Shown here in pieces: positions 51,948-60,998 of a DNA stretch of 64,000 bases (the stretch's first letter is position 1; each line of letters opens with the position of its first letter). Position numbers and translations under genes: made by a program. The stretch lies in NCBI GenBank assembly GCA_964559535.1, contig CAZLIC010000007.1, positions 23,559 to 87,558 of the forward strand. The letters run 5' to 3'. The notes below the pieces were generated by a model. The model saw only the letters and a program-made list of their open reading frames with translations, had not been told where the DNA came from and did not search any database. The DNA is from CAZLIC01 sp964559535 (GTDB taxonomy: Bacteria > Pseudomonadota > Alphaproteobacteria > Rhodobacterales > Rhodobacteraceae).

Positions 51948-52387
51948 CAGAAGGTCTCCATCTCGACGCGGGTGGCCTCGATGCGGCGCAGCATGTCCGC
52001 GTCGGCGGCGGCAGTTGTCGCGGCCGCCTCGGCCAGAAACCGGGTCAGCCGGTCGGCCTCGACCCCGGCAGCAAGGGCTGCGTCGATCAGTGCCATCGCC
52101 ATCGCCTGCTCCAGATCGCGGCCCGTCACCATGCCGTAGCCCTCTGCGCCATGCGCCGTCAGCCGCAGATGCGCCTCGGCCACCAGCACGTCGCCCAGCA
52201 GGAAATCGGTGCCCTGCACGGTGTCGCGCATCGGCAGCATCACCAGCCCGGAGCGGCTGGCCAGCACCTCGACCGGGCCCAGCCGCGGCAGGATCGCCTC
52301 GGCCTCGGCCTTCAGTGCGGCCGGGTTCATTGCCGCCAGTGTATCGAGGGCGGCGCCATGGCTGATCTCGTCCCTTGCGTCACGCAT
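51947..52387 (-). CDS. phnG: PhnG, C-P lyase core subunit
   Basis: 146 residues. Part of the PhnGHI nucleosidase/ligase. Recognisable by VLASRSGLVMLPMRDTVQGTDFLLGDVLVAEAHL (segments in about 41-74) and GYGMVTGRDLEQAMAMALIDAAL. Its start overlaps the phnF stop by 8 bases and its stop shares one base with the phnH start. Confidence 0.93.
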   Translation of the reverse strand: MRDARDEISHGAALDTLAAMNPAALKAEAEAILPRLGPVEVLASRSGLVMLPMRDTVQGTDFLLGDVLVAEAHLRLTAHGAEGYGMVTGRDLEQAMAMALIDAALAAGVEADRLTRFLAEAAATTAAADADMLRRIEATRVEMETF

Positions 52388-53102
52388 CGGTTGCGCCGTC
52401 GAGTTCGAACCGCACCCTGCCGGCCGACCAGACCGCCTCGGCCCAGCCGATCACCGTGCCGTCCGGGGCGACATCGGTTTTGCACATCACGATCACAGGT
52501 TGTTCCACGCGCTGCTCCAGCAGACGCGCTTCCCATTTTTCGGGCAGGCGGGCGTAAAGGGTTGTGCGCAGCCGGTGATAGTCGGGGATGCCGTGCGCGC
52601 GGTAGATGTCGGTGATCGAATCGTTCGCCGCCCGCCTGGCGCCAAGGTCGGGAAAGCGCGTCGCGCAGTGATAGCTGCGCGTCAGGTTGATCGGCGAGCC
52701 ATCGGCCAGTCCCCGCCGCAGGATGCGGTGCACCGGCGCGCCAACAGCCACGCCAAGGGCCGCCGCAACTGCCGTATCCGCGTCCACGACGTCGGCCCCG
52801 ATGGCGTTGCTGCCGGGTGCCAGTCCGGCGGAAAGGATGTTCTCGCGAAACCGGGTGCGCCGGCCAATTCGGTACACGATCGCCGGTTGCGCCCGCACGA
52901 AGGTGCCGCGGCCCTGTTCGGCGCTGATCCGCCCCTCGGCGGCCAACGCCGCCAGCGCGCGACGCACCGAGTGGCGGCCAACGCCGCTGCCGCGCTGGAT
53001 ATCAGGTTCAGGCGGCAGCTGATCGCCGTCCAGCAACCGCCGCGCCGCGATGTCCTGCATGATCCAGTCCCTTGCCCGCTCCCAGTTGCTTGCATCTGCC
53101 AT
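52380..53102 (-). CDS. phnF: PhnF-type GntR/HutC regulator
   Basis: 240 residues: an N-terminal winged helix (about 5-70, with LPPEPDIQRGSGVGRHSVRRALAALAAEGRI) and a C-terminal UTRA ligand-binding domain (about 85-235). PhnF proteins repress phn genes until phosphate starvation or ligand. ATG 53102 was chosen with GTGGAACG upstream; ATG 53120 is possible. First gene of the phnFGHIJKLM block, 102 bases after the acetyltransferase stop. Confidence 0.88.
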   Translation of the reverse strand: MADASNWERARDWIMQDIAARRLLDGDQLPPEPDIQRGSGVGRHSVRRALAALAAEGRISAEQGRGTFVRAQPAIVYRIGRRTRFRENILSAGLAPGSNAIGADVVDADTAVAAALGVAVGAPVHRILRRGLADGSPINLTRSYHCATRFPDLGARRAANDSITDIYRAHGIPDYHRLRTTLYARLPEKWEARLLEQRVEQPVIVMCKTDVAPDGTVIGWAEAVWSAGRVRFELDGATDA

Positions 53103-53204
53103 CGGTCGTTCCACATTCATCCGGAAGAGTGCACGCATATCCCGGGCCAACGTCTCGGCTTCATGACATCCGGGCCCGATTGCGCGAATTTCGGTGTCTG
53201 GCTG

Positions 53205-53813
53205 TCAGCCGTACCGGGCCAGGAAGGCGTCAATGTCGAGCGCGCGGATGTCGGCAAGCCGGTCTCGCAGGGTTTCGTGCGGCCAGTCCCACCAGGCGAT
53301 GGCCTGCAGGGCTGCGCCCTGTTGCGGTGAAAAGCGGTCCTTGATCCGCCGCGCAGGCACCCCGCCAACAATCGTGTAGGGCGCCACATCCTTTGACACG
53401 ACCGCCCCCGCGCCGATCACCGCACCGTCGCCCACGGTGACCCCGGCCAGCACCGTGGCACCGTGCCCGATCCAGACGTCGTGGCCGATGGTCACCCAGT
53501 GCTTGCGCCGCCAGTCGAAGAACGCGGCATCATCCTCGCCCAGCCTGTACTGGGCGGCGCGGTAGGTGAAATGATGCTGGCTGGCGCGCCAGGTGGCGTG
53601 GTTGCCGGGGTTGATCCGCGCGCCCTCGGCAATGGAACAGAACTTGCCGATGGTCGCCCAGACCACGTTGCCGCCTTTGACGATATAGGAATAGTCGCCA
53701 AAGCTGACCTCGCGCATCGACACGTCGGCGTAGATTTCGGTCCATTTGCCCAGCGTGCAGTTCACCACGCTGGCGGTGGGATGGATGGTCGGCGCCTCGG
53801 TCAGCAGTTTCAT
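53205..53813 (-). CDS. Hexapeptide-repeat acetyltransferase of phosphonate operons
   Basis: 202 residues, left-handed beta-helix trimer family. The hexapeptide repeats IGKFCSIAEGARINPG, IGHDVWIGHGATVLAGVTVGDGAVIGAGAVV lie between about 65 and 145, and the xenobiotic acetyltransferase signature WVTIGHDVWIGHG is present. The family is found in phosphonate clusters and may acetylate aminoalkylphosphonates, as PhnO does by another fold. Position between the transporter and catabolic blocks fits that. Substrate inferred only. Confidence 0.85.
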   Translation of the reverse strand: MKLLTEAPTIHPTASVVNCTLGKWTEIYADVSMREVSFGDYSYIVKGGNVVWATIGKFCSIAEGARINPGNHATWRASQHHFTYRAAQYRLGEDDAAFFDWRRKHWVTIGHDVWIGHGATVLAGVTVGDGAVIGAGAVVSKDVAPYTIVGGVPARRIKDRFSPQQGAALQAIAWWDWPHETLRDRLADIRALDIDAFLARYG

Positions 53814-53822
53814 CGGGGGCCT

Positions 53823-54650
53823 TCAGGTGTGGGGGCGCAGGGGCCCCGGCGGGATGCCGGGATGGTCAAGCCGGATGGCGCGGACGTCGACATACGCGTG
53901 GGGGGACGCGGCAAGGACCGGTTGGGCCAGAAGTTTGACGACACCGCCCCCCGGCATCGTCATGCCCAGCCCGTGCGACAGCGCCACGCGAAAGCCCGGG
54001 CGCGGGTTCAGCCCCGGGGCAATGTCGCGGCGGCCCATCTTCAGGTGATGGGCGATGTCCCATTCCTGCACGCCCTCAGCACTGCGCGTCACCACCCAGC
54101 AATGCCCGTCGCTGCACCAGTCGCCCTTTTCCGCCGGAAAGAACGCGCCGGCAACATAGCCCGCCTCGATTCCGGTCGCGCGCAGGGCGGCGAGGAAATA
54201 CATGTTGATGTCGACGCAAGACCCGGTGCCGCGGTCGCACCCCAGCGCAGGCAGGCTGTCGTCATGGCCGTCGTAGAAGCGCCGCTCGGGGTGGCCATAG
54301 TCGAACCTTTGCGCCACGGCGCAGGCAATTTCGCCAGCAGTTGTGCCGATGCCCGAAACCTCGGCCAGCAGGCTGTCGGCAGCGCGGGTAAAGCGCGAGG
54401 GGATCGGGGTGAAGATCGCGGGCGGATAGGCACCGGGCTCGCCATCAAAGGCAAAGCTCAGGGTCAGCGGCCCGCCCTGCGGCGTGATGTGGGCAATGGT
54501 CTGGCCGGTCTGCGGCTGTTCCACGAATTCGGCCTGTCCGCCGGTCACCGTCAGCCCCAAGGCCTGCGATTGTGGGGTGTGCAGCCCGACGGGTGCCAGG
54601 ATCGCTGCACCGGGGTCGTCAAGGCTCAGGATCAGGTGGTGGGCGGTCAT
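53823..54650 (-). CDS. Transglutaminase-like cysteine protein in the phn operon
   Basis: 275 residues. N-terminal beta domain (about 1-85), then a transglutaminase/cysteine-peptidase-like core with C145 (TGSCVDINMYF), H183 (DGHCWVV) and D198 (EWDIAHH) in the correct order and spacing for the Cys-His-Asp triad. No signal peptide, so probably cytosolic. Members of the fold hydrolyse or form amide bonds. It is not a known component of C-P lyase systems; it could process an amide-linked phosphonate. Start ATG 54650; stop 9 bases before the acetyltransferase start. Confidence 0.78.
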   Translation of the reverse strand: MTAHHLILSLDDPGAAILAPVGLHTPQSQALGLTVTGGQAEFVEQPQTGQTIAHITPQGGPLTLSFAFDGEPGAYPPAIFTPIPSRFTRAADSLLAEVSGIGTTAGEIACAVAQRFDYGHPERRFYDGHDDSLPALGCDRGTGSCVDINMYFLAALRATGIEAGYVAGAFFPAEKGDWCSDGHCWVVTRSAEGVQEWDIAHHLKMGRRDIAPGLNPRPGFRVALSHGLGMTMPGGGVVKLLAQPVLAASPHAYVDVRAIRLDHPGIPPGPLRPHT

Positions 54651-54711
54651 CAGTTCACTCCGGTGGCAATCGCGTGTTCGGGGAGATGGCGCAGAATGTG
54701 CAAGGACCGGG

Positions 54712-55572
54712 TCACCGCACCCCCCCATGGCTGCCGATCAGGCGGGTGCGGATCAGGCCCGACAGCCAGTCGATCAGATAGACCATGGCCACGATCAGGA
54801 AGATGATCGACCACGCCTCGTCCCAGCGATAGGCGCTGATCCGGTCGGACAGCAGAAACCCGATGCCGCCTGCGCCGACGATGCCCAGAATGGTGCCCGA
54901 CCGCACGTTGGATTCGAAGTTGTAGAGCAGGATCGACAGGATCACCGGGTTGACCTGCGGCAGCAGGCCAAAGCGGATCTGCTGCAGGCGCGAGCCCCCG
55001 GCGGCCTTCACCCCCTCGATCGGGCGTTCGGAGTTGTTCTCGATCGCTTCGGAAAACAGCTTGGCAAAGATGCCGACCTCGGACACCGCGATGGCAAGGA
55101 TGCCCGCCAACGGCCCCAGACCAAACGCGCGGATGAAGATCAGCGCAAGGATCAGCGTCTCGAACGCGCGGATGATGTCATAGCCGCGCCGCACCCCCAG
55201 CCGCAGGAAGGTCAGCCGGTTGATGTTCTTGGCCCCCAGGAAGGACAGCGGAAAGGCCACAACCGCCCCCAGAACCGTGCCCTGGAACGCCATCGACAGG
55301 GTTTCACCCAAGCCGCGCAGGATCGGGGCGAATTCTTCCCACGTGGTCCAGACATGGGGCGGGAACATGAAGGACAGCACCTGCCCCAACCGCCCCAGCC
55401 CAGTCCACAGCCGCGTCGGCGTCACGTCGAAGGCCCACAGGCAATAGACCGACAGGGCGATGAACGCCGTCCACCCCGACCAGCGGGCCAGACGCACCAT
55501 CAAAGGGGCGCGAAACGCCAGCGGCACGGCGGCGCGGGCGGCGGCGATGCGGTCGGGCGGGATGACGGTCAT
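54712..55572 (-). CDS. phnE: Phosphonate ABC importer permease PhnE2
   Basis: 286 residues with about six membrane helices; EAA-type loop IEGVKAAGGSRLQQIRFGLLPQ (about 187-208) and GIVGAGGIGFLLSD near the C terminus are typical of PhnE. Second of two non-identical PhnE subunits, expected to form a heterodimer. ATGA overlap with the first permease gene. Confidence 0.92.
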   Translation of the reverse strand: MTVIPPDRIAAARAAVPLAFRAPLMVRLARWSGWTAFIALSVYCLWAFDVTPTRLWTGLGRLGQVLSFMFPPHVWTTWEEFAPILRGLGETLSMAFQGTVLGAVVAFPLSFLGAKNINRLTFLRLGVRRGYDIIRAFETLILALIFIRAFGLGPLAGILAIAVSEVGIFAKLFSEAIENNSERPIEGVKAAGGSRLQQIRFGLLPQVNPVILSILLYNFESNVRSGTILGIVGAGGIGFLLSDRISAYRWDEAWSIIFLIVAMVYLIDWLSGLIRTRLIGSHGGVR

Positions 55573-56480
55573 GGGCGGGCCTCGATCCCGATGATGCGGT
55601 GGCGCAGCTTTTCGGAGACATAGTCGATCACCATCACGGTGATCAGGATGATCACGAACAGCGCCGACAGGTCGGTGTATTCCTGCAAGGACATCGCCGT
55701 GCGGAATTCCTGCCCCAGCCCGCCCGCGCCGACATAGCCGATGATCGACGAGGACCGCACGTTGATCTCGAACCGCAAGAGGGTATAGCTGATGATGTTG
55801 GGCAGAACCTGCGGCACCACGCCATAACGGATCTGGTCAAACCAGGTGCCTCCCGCCGCTTTCACACCCTCCAGCGGACGCATGTCGATGTTTTCGTTGA
55901 CTTCGGAATAGAGCTTTCCCAGCGATCCGGTGGCGTGCAGTGCGATGGCCAGAACCCCGGCGAGCGGACCGACCGAGAAGCAGAAGACAAAGATCAGCGC
56001 CCAGACCAGTTCGGGCACAGTGCGGGCAATCTCCAGATACCGCCGGGTGATCCACAGAACGGTGCGGTTCGGGGCCAGATTGCGCGCCGCCGGAAACGAC
56101 AGAAGGAACCCTCCGACCACCGCCAGCGCCGTTGCGGCAAAGGCGATCAGAACGGTTTCCCACAGCAGCAACAGCCATGTTTGCCAGCGCCAGAACCACG
56201 CGGCAAGGTCCGCCCCCAGACTGTCCCAGCGCAAGAGGGGAATGGTCTTTTCGATGTAGTCGCCCAGTTTCGGCAGGCCCACCGGGATGATCCAGCGCCA
56301 GTCGCGGCTGCCATCCTCCAGCGTGACCTGCGCCACCTTGAAGAAGTCTCCCAGCCACGCCGTCACCAGAAACACCACCGCAAACAGCAGGCTGCCCATG
56401 GCCCAGCGAAGGCGCGCTCGGGCGCGGGCGCGGGCAAAGTCACGCTCGAAGGTGGCGATGGCGGGGGCGATATCGGTCAT
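55569..56480 (-). CDS. phnE: Phosphonate ABC importer permease PhnE1
   Basis: 303 residues, PhnE family, with LEGVKAAGGTWFDQIRYGVVPQ (about 210-231) and GYVGAGGLGQEFRTAM. A longer N terminus than its partner, with an extra periplasmic loop (about 40-105). Start ATG 56480; 47 bases after the phnD stop. Confidence 0.92.
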   Translation of the reverse strand: MTDIAPAIATFERDFARARARARLRWAMGSLLFAVVFLVTAWLGDFFKVAQVTLEDGSRDWRWIIPVGLPKLGDYIEKTIPLLRWDSLGADLAAWFWRWQTWLLLLWETVLIAFAATALAVVGGFLLSFPAARNLAPNRTVLWITRRYLEIARTVPELVWALIFVFCFSVGPLAGVLAIALHATGSLGKLYSEVNENIDMRPLEGVKAAGGTWFDQIRYGVVPQVLPNIISYTLLRFEINVRSSSIIGYVGAGGLGQEFRTAMSLQEYTDLSALFVIILITVMVIDYVSEKLRHRIIGIEARP

Positions 56481-56527
56481 GATGGGGGTGCGGGGTGCGG
56501 AATGCCGCACCCCGACGCCGGTCCGGA

Positions 56528-57439
56528 TCAGCCGCGACGCTGTGCTTTGAGCCAGGCGCGCATGTCGATGATCCACTGATAGCGGTCATGGTTCACGCGG
56601 ACATAGCCGACGGTCGGGTTGGTATCCTCGGGCTTGCGCGAGGTGTAGAAATCCCAGCCGGCCGTGTCTGCGGTCGGGAAGGACTCAACAGCTGCGGTGA
56701 CCGCCTCGATCATCTCGGGCGGCAGGTTGGTGCGCGCGGTCAGCGGACCCGAGGTGATTTCGGGCGATTGCCAGATCACGCAGATCTGACCCTTCTCGAT
56801 CATGCCCTTGGTTTCCATGTTCTGGTAGACGCCGGCGAACTCACTGTCCTGATAGGTCGCGGCGGCCTCGAAGGTGCCGTTGACCACGCCCTGCACACCC
56901 GCCTCGTGGCTGCCCGAGAACGGGATCGCGCCGAAGAACGTCTCGGGCTCATAGCCCTGCTGCACGAGGTTGTAGTAGGGCACGGCGTAGCCGCTGGTCG
57001 AATCCGGGTCGGCGAAGGCCAGCGTCTTGCCCTTGAGGTCGTCCACCGACTTCAGGCCCGAATCACAACGCACGGTGATGATCGAGAAATACCCGGTCGA
57101 TCCGTCCTTGTTCTGGGTGGTCAAGAGCGGGACGACCTTGCCTTCGCTGGCAGTATAGGCCGCCGCGTAGGCGGACGACCCGAGAAAGGCGAACTCGATC
57201 TGGTCGGCGGCCATCGCCTGGATAACGCCGTCATACGCCCCGGCCAGGAAGATTTCGACCTTCACGCCCAGCGTGGCTTCAAGGTGCTTCTTCAGCGGCT
57301 CGGTCCGGGTCAGGCGGTCCTTTTCGTTTTCGCCCGACAGGAAGCCGACGTTGATGGTCTGGTAGTCAGCCTTCCAGTCTTGCGCGAATGCGGGCACGGC
57401 CAGCATGATCGCCAGCGCAGAGGTGGTCCAGGTCTTCAT
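56528..57439 (-). CDS. phnD: Phosphonate-binding protein PhnD
   Basis: 303 residues with a signal peptide (about 1-19, ending AFAQ). Type II periplasmic binding protein; INVGFLSGENEKDRLTRTEPLKKHLE and FLGSSAYAAAY, then DPDSTSGYAVPYYNL, are PhnD hallmarks, the Ser/Thr cluster of the last binding the phosphonate oxygens. Second gene of the operon, 40 bases after phnC. Confidence 0.93.
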   Translation of the reverse strand: MKTWTTSALAIMLAVPAFAQDWKADYQTINVGFLSGENEKDRLTRTEPLKKHLEATLGVKVEIFLAGAYDGVIQAMAADQIEFAFLGSSAYAAAYTASEGKVVPLLTTQNKDGSTGYFSIITVRCDSGLKSVDDLKGKTLAFADPDSTSGYAVPYYNLVQQGYEPETFFGAIPFSGSHEAGVQGVVNGTFEAAATYQDSEFAGVYQNMETKGMIEKGQICVIWQSPEITSGPLTARTNLPPEMIEAVTAAVESFPTADTAGWDFYTSRKPEDTNPTVGYVRVNHDRYQWIIDMRAWLKAQRRG

Positions 57440-57479
57440 CGCAGATCTCCCTTTGGGGTGTTGGGGGGGGCGGTACGGA

Positions 57480-58301
57480 TCAGGCCGGAACCCGTGACCG
57501 CAGCGCGGTCGAGGTGACGGCCTCGTCGAATTCGGCCAGCCCGTCGCTGCCATAGACGTCGCGAAGGACATCGTCGGTCAGTTGCCGGGGCAAACCGTCG
57601 AACATCACCCGGCCGGCCCGCATCGCGATGATGCGGCTGCAATACGTGCGGGCGGTATCCAGCGTGTGCAGGTTGACCAGAACGGTCAGCCCGTCGTCGC
57701 GGTTGATGCTGCGCAACGCCTCCATCACCCGGGTTGCGTTACCGGGATCAAGGCTGGCGATGGGTTCGTCGGCCAGCATGATGCGGGGATTTTGCACCAG
57801 TGCGCGGGCAATGGCGACGCGCTGCTGCTGGCCGCCCGACAGCGTGACCGCGCGCTGCAGGGCCTGCGGGACCAGATCAAGCCGGTTCAGCGCCTCAATC
57901 GCCATGGTCCGCTCGGCATCGGAAAACTGCATCGTCATCGACGACAGGAACCCGCGCCCGGCCAGCCGTCCGACCAGCACGTTGGTCAACACATCCAGCC
58001 GGTCCACCAGATTGAACTGCTGGAAGATCATCGCGCAGCTGCGCCGCCAGTCGCGCAGCGCCGCCCCTTTCAGCGCCGTCACCTCGGTCGCCCCGAACCG
58101 GATGCGGCCCGACGTCGGCTCGATCAGCCGGTTGACAAGCCGCAGCAGCGTCGATTTTCCCGCCCCGGAACGCCCGATCACCCCCACGAACTCTCCTGGG
58201 GCAATCGACAGCGACACGCCATCCACGGCCCGGGTCGCGCCGAAGCTGCGGGTCAGGCCTTCGAAAGCCAGGGTGCCATGGGTCCGGTCGCTGCTGTCCA
58301 T
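57480..58301 (-). CDS. phnC: Phosphonate ABC importer ATPase PhnC
   Basis: 273 residues; Walker A GRSGAGKST (about 42-50), Q-loop FQQFNLVDRLDVLTNVLVGRL, signature LSGGQQQRVAIARAL (about 153-167), Walker B IMLADEPIASLDP. First gene of the minus-strand phosphonate operon; a 210-base region separates it from the divergent second importer. Confidence 0.93.
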   Translation of the reverse strand: MDSSDRTHGTLAFEGLTRSFGATRAVDGVSLSIAPGEFVGVIGRSGAGKSTLLRLVNRLIEPTSGRIRFGATEVTALKGAALRDWRRSCAMIFQQFNLVDRLDVLTNVLVGRLAGRGFLSSMTMQFSDAERTMAIEALNRLDLVPQALQRAVTLSGGQQQRVAIARALVQNPRIMLADEPIASLDPGNATRVMEALRSINRDDGLTVLVNLHTLDTARTYCSRIIAMRAGRVMFDGLPRQLTDDVLRDVYGSDGLAEFDEAVTSTALRSRVPA

Positions 58302-58457
58302 GGCCCGTGATCGCGAGCCGACGTATCAGGGGGACATCATCCGAATGAATTTTGCATGAAGCTTTGGCAACGCGCGTGCACAGGCCCGGTGGCCCTGTCC
58401 CGGCATTTCCGCGCCACAAGAAAACTTCGCAAAAAGGTCACCGAACCGAAAGGCGCG

Positions 58458-58485
58458 GGTCATCTGGCTGGGTCAGGTCATCCGG
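58458..58485. promoter_or_regulatory. Direct repeat in the divergent phosphonate control region
   Basis: GGTCATCTGG (58458-58467) and GGTCATCCGG (58476-58485), spaced 18 bases start to start, so on roughly the same DNA face. Between phnC and the second importer. A further GGTCATCCGG occurs at 62637-62646, upstream of the peptide-type permease. It does not match the PHO-box consensus. Confidence 0.35.
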
Positions 58486-58511
58486 ACATTTCCCCATCAG
58501 GAGCAGTCGCG

Positions 58512-59384
58512 ATGTCGCTGAAGTCCGTCCTTCTTGCCGTTTCCGTAACGGCGCTGCTTTCCCCCGCCGCGGTAGCCGAAACCTGGAACCTCGCCGTCAC
58601 CGACGTCGAAGGGCTGGAGCGGCTGCAGACCGAGTGGGGCGCCTTCAAGACCGCCCTGGAAACCGCCACCGGCGAGACGTTCGAGTTCTTCCCGGTCACC
58701 TCGCGCACGGCCGCCGCCGAGGCGCTGCGCGGCAAGACGGTGGACTTCGTGATCACCGGACCGGCTGAGTATATCGTGATCAACACGCTGACGGACGCGA
58801 CCCCGCTGGTCGGTTTCGGCCGCCCGGATTACCACTGCGCGATCATCGTCCGCGCCGACAGCGGCATCACCAAGATGGCCGACCTCAAGGGCAAGTCGGT
58901 GGCCTTCGGCGACATCGGCTCGACTTCCAACATGCTGTGCCCGATGCAGCTGATGGCCGACTATGGCGTGAACCCGGTCAGCGACATCGAGAAGATCCAC
59001 ACCGCGTCGAACATCGCGCATGAATCGCTGCGCAACGGCGACATTGCGGCGATCGGCATCAACGCCACCAGCTGGATGAACGGGCCGCGGGCCAAGGACA
59101 CTTCGGTGCCCTACGGCTTCTTCAAGATGCTGGCCCGCTCGGGCGACCTGCCGAACGACATGGTGATGGTCGGCAGCCATGTTCCGGCCGAAGCGGCCAC
59201 CAAGGTGCGTGACGCGATCCTGGAGAACAAGACCGCACTGATCGACGCGATCCTGACCCACGAGGAAAACGGCAAGTACAAGGGCATGGATCTGGTCGCC
59301 ATCGTGGACAGCGACTACGACATCGTCCGGTCGATGTACCGCACGGCAGGCTATCCGCAGTTCGACGCGTTCATCGGCGACTGA
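58512..59384 (+). CDS. Second PhnD-family phosphonate/phosphite-binding protein
   Basis: 290 residues with a signal peptide (about 1-22). PhnD-like periplasmic protein: VTDVEGLERLQTEWGAFKTALE, FVITGPAEYIVIN, and AFGDIGSTSNMLCPMQLM binding-loop region. It differs strongly from the PhnD at 56528, so the cargo probably differs; phosphite, phosphate esters or aminoethylphosphonate are options for the family. CAGGAG lies about 8 bases before ATG 58512. First gene of a plus-strand operon. Confidence 0.87.
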   Translation: MSLKSVLLAVSVTALLSPAAVAETWNLAVTDVEGLERLQTEWGAFKTALETATGETFEFFPVTSRTAAAEALRGKTVDFVITGPAEYIVINTLTDATPLVGFGRPDYHCAIIVRADSGITKMADLKGKSVAFGDIGSTSNMLCPMQLMADYGVNPVSDIEKIHTASNIAHESLRNGDIAAIGINATSWMNGPRAKDTSVPYGFFKMLARSGDLPNDMVMVGSHVPAEAATKVRDAILENKTALIDAILTHEENGKYKGMDLVAIVDSDYDIVRSMYRTAGYPQFDAFIGD

Positions 59385-60187
59385 TGATGGGCTTTCAGCG
59401 GGCAGACGCGGGTACGGACGCGTATGCGCCTGTTGCCGGGCTTCTGCCCGCTGATCTGCGGGTGCGCGGGCTGACAAAATCCTACGCCCGCGCTGCACCT
59501 GTGTTTTCCGATCTAAGCTTCGAGATCGCCCCCGGCGCCTCTGTGGCGCTGGTCGGGGCGAATGGCACCGGCAAGTCGACGCTTCTGCGCTGCTGTCTGG
59601 GGCTGGTGCGCCCCGACGCCGGGCAGGTCGAGCTGCTTGGCCGCGACCCGACCGCGCCCGGGGCCGCCGCACGCCGGGCGATCCGGGCGCGCACCGGCCT
59701 GGTGGGCCAGAAACATGCCCTGGTGCCGCGCGCTTCGGTGCTGTCGAACGTGATCCACGGCCTGCTCGGGCAAGCCTCGGGACCGCGCTTCTGGTCGCAG
59801 GCTCTGGCCCCGCAGGCGGCGCGCGAGGCCGCCCTCGCGGCGCTGGAACGGGTCGGGCTGGCGCATCTGGCCCCGCGCCGGGCCGATGGCCTGTCGGGCG
59901 GGCAAAGTCAGCGGGTGGCCATTGCGCGCGCGCTGGTGTGCCGCCCACGCTTTCTGGTGGCGGATGAGCCCACCGCCTCGCTGGACCCGGCCGCGGGCGA
60001 AGAGGTGATGGAGCTGTTCTTTCGCCTTGTGCGGTCCGAAGGGGTGACCGTCCTGTTCACCTCGCACAACATTGACCACGCGCTGCGCTACGGTGACCGG
60101 GTGTTGGGGTTGGCGGGCGGGCGGATTGCCATTGATGCCGCCCCGGCTGCCCTGTCGCGGCGGGAACTGGACGCGCTTTATGTCTGA
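59384..60187 (+). CDS. Second phosphonate-type ABC importer ATPase
   Basis: 267 residues with an N-terminal extension of about 22 residues before the ABC domain. Walker A GANGTGKST (about 60-68), signature LSGGQSQRVAIARAL (about 169-183), Walker B FLVADEPTASLDP. PhnC-like by context. One-base TGATG overlap with the binding-protein gene; a second ATG directly follows. Confidence 0.88.
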   Translation: MMGFQRADAGTDAYAPVAGLLPADLRVRGLTKSYARAAPVFSDLSFEIAPGASVALVGANGTGKSTLLRCCLGLVRPDAGQVELLGRDPTAPGAAARRAIRARTGLVGQKHALVPRASVLSNVIHGLLGQASGPRFWSQALAPQAAREAALAALERVGLAHLAPRRADGLSGGQSQRVAIARALVCRPRFLVADEPTASLDPAAGEEVMELFFRLVRSEGVTVLFTSHNIDHALRYGDRVLGLAGGRIAIDAAPAALSRRELDALYV

Positions 60188-60998
60188 CGCCCGGCGCAGC
60201 GCATCGCGGCCCATCGCGCCCCGGATCGAGCGGCCCTCTGCGCTGGCCTTTGCGGGCTATGCGCTGGGGCTGGCCCTGCTGGTCTGGGCGCTGGACGGCG
60301 CCGGCTGGTCGCTGAGCAAGATTGCCACCTCCGGCCCCCGGCTGGCGGATTTCTTCAGCCGCGCCTGGCCGCCTTCGACAGATGCGCTGGGGCGCCTGTC
60401 CCTGAAGATGGTCGAAACCCTGCAGATCGCGCTGTCGGGAACTGCGATCGGAATCGTGCTTGCGCTGCCGGTTGCCCTGTTCGCGGCGCGGGGCGTGCTG
60501 GCGGGGCCGGCGGTGAACTGGGCGGTGCGGACGGTTCTGGGTTTTGTGCGCGCGGTGCCGGATCTTGCCTGGGCGCTGGTATTCGTCGTCGCCGTCGGCC
60601 TTGGTCCCTTCGCGGGGATGCTGGCCATCGTGATGGACACGGTGGGGTTCTGCGGACGCTTCTTTGCCGACGACATGGAAAACGTCGATCCCGGCCCGGC
60701 CGAGGCGCTGACGGCGACCGGCGCGCGGCGGCTGGACGTGGCGGCCGCCGCCATCGTGCCTGCCGCCTTGCCTGCCTTTGTTTCAACCAGCCTGTTCGGG
60801 TTGGAAAAGGCCGTGCGGTCCTCGACCATCCTGGGCCTTGTGGGCGCGGGCGGCATCGGCATCGAATTGAAGGTCGGCTTCGACCTGTTTGATTATCCCA
60901 CCGCCATGACCGTGATCCTGATGATCGCGGTTGTTGTGGTGGCCGTAGAGCAACTGGGCGGAGCACTGCGCCGCCGCATCATCGGGACGACAAGATGA
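60180..60998 (+). CDS. Second phosphonate-type ABC importer permease (PhnE-like)
   Basis: 272 residues, about six membrane helices; PhnE family segments FVRAVPDLAWALVFVVAVGLGPFAG (about 120-145) and GLVGAGGIGIELKVGF near the C terminus. Only one permease gene is present, so it probably forms a homodimer. Its start overlaps the ATPase gene by 8 bases. Confidence 0.9.
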   Translation: MSDARRSASRPIAPRIERPSALAFAGYALGLALLVWALDGAGWSLSKIATSGPRLADFFSRAWPPSTDALGRLSLKMVETLQIALSGTAIGIVLALPVALFAARGVLAGPAVNWAVRTVLGFVRAVPDLAWALVFVVAVGLGPFAGMLAIVMDTVGFCGRFFADDMENVDPGPAEALTATGARRLDVAAAAIVPAALPAFVSTSLFGLEKAVRSSTILGLVGAGGIGIELKVGFDLFDYPTAMTVILMIAVVVVAVEQLGGALRRRIIGTTR

